From positions 166,964-230,963 of the forward strand of contig NZ_BMKU01000006.1 of NCBI RefSeq assembly GCF_014644495.1: 64,000 bases of DNA. Reading direction: 5' to 3'. This DNA comes from Pseudarthrobacter polychromogenes. GTDB taxonomy: Bacteria > Actinomycetota > Actinomycetes > Actinomycetales > Micrococcaceae. Positions 63,933 through 64,000 of the stretch are shown here, piece by piece. The notes under the pieces were generated by a model. It had not been told where the DNA came from. It saw only the letters and a list, made by a program, of their open reading frames with translations, and did not search any database. The stretch's first letter is position 1. Each line of letters begins with the position of its first letter. A program made the position numbers and the translations under genes.

Positions 63933-64000
63933 GGGCGTGTCTCCTAAATCGAGGGATGGCTGGCTGGAATGCTTAAGGTGTGTCGCGAACTTCTGTCTTG
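63933..64000. mobile_element. Possible insertion-sequence terminus at the window edge
   Basis: The sequence from GGGCGTGTCTCC onwards abruptly replaces DUF2306 coding sequence and resembles IS-end sequence (IS5-type ends such as GAGACACGCCC, from memory). The transposase would lie right of the window. Suggestive only. Confidence 0.35.

Overview
The window is high-GC actinobacterial DNA, most likely from the Arthrobacter/Pseudarthrobacter group (Micrococcaceae). Indications are the strong GC bias at third codon positions, frequent GTG starts, many ATGA start/stop overlaps, a DUF222-HNH protein, a LysG/LysE pair and GH42/GH3 sugar loci each with its own ABC importer or regulator. I found no tRNA, rRNA or CRISPR array. 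Assignments come from reading motifs and from remembered family sequences; no database search was run.

Region 1 (1-7.9 kb) is the most interesting. A sugar ABC importer (two permeases, the first cut by the window edge, plus a lipoprotein binding protein) lies in one leftward run with a class I aldolase resembling E. coli YihT and a PfkB kinase resembling YihV. Divergent from these are a Gfo/Idh/MocA oxidoreductase, a DeoR-type repressor and a 2-hydroxyacid dehydrogenase. I read this as a sulfoquinovose (sulfo-EMP) catabolic locus in which the Gfo/Idh/MocA protein would be an NAD+-dependent sulfoquinovosidase (GH188-like). A matching inverted repeat lies in the divergent promoter and in front of the repressor gene. 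The isomerase and the sulfolactaldehyde-processing enzyme are not in view and may lie left of the window.

Region 2 (7.9-15.1 kb) holds a DUF222-HNH protein, divergent lysG/lysE, a membrane protein/lipoprotein pair, and an MFS exporter behind its MarR regulator. Region 3 (15.1-30.6 kb) is a glycan-use region: GH42 beta-galactosidase, two permeases, a binding protein and a YesL-like protein; then three seemingly unrelated genes; then GH3 glycosidase divergent from Gfo/Idh/MocA, PmoA-like and cupin genes, followed by a LacI regulator. The same operator shape (GAAACT-N7-AGTTTC) sits before the GH42 gene and in the GH3 divergent promoter, so one LacI protein may control both.

Region 4 (30.6-40 kb) contains small conserved genes, two neighbouring Excalibur-domain proteins (the first broken by an apparent one-base frameshift in a C6 run), a LuxR regulator and a two-gene ABC exporter preceded by a possible leader ORF. 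Region 5 (40-44.1 kb) is a more AT-rich accessory island: a 126-bp inverted-repeat element, small membrane or secreted proteins, and an IS110-family transposase with an extra C-terminal helix-turn-helix and a candidate bridge-RNA region upstream.

Region 6 (44.1-64 kb) is ordinary chromosome: glycosyltransferase, CNNM/CorC-type membrane protein, SOUL protein, MarR/acyl-CoA ligase/DUF2177 operon, DUF1295 protein, beta-lactamase-fold hydrolase, GNAT and methyltransferase pair, BASS symporter, AGCS amino-acid symporter with tandem hairpins, and a beta-CASP hydrolase next to a PEP-utilising dikinase that carries an apparent frameshift. At the right edge a DUF2306 gene appears cut by the end of an insertion sequence.
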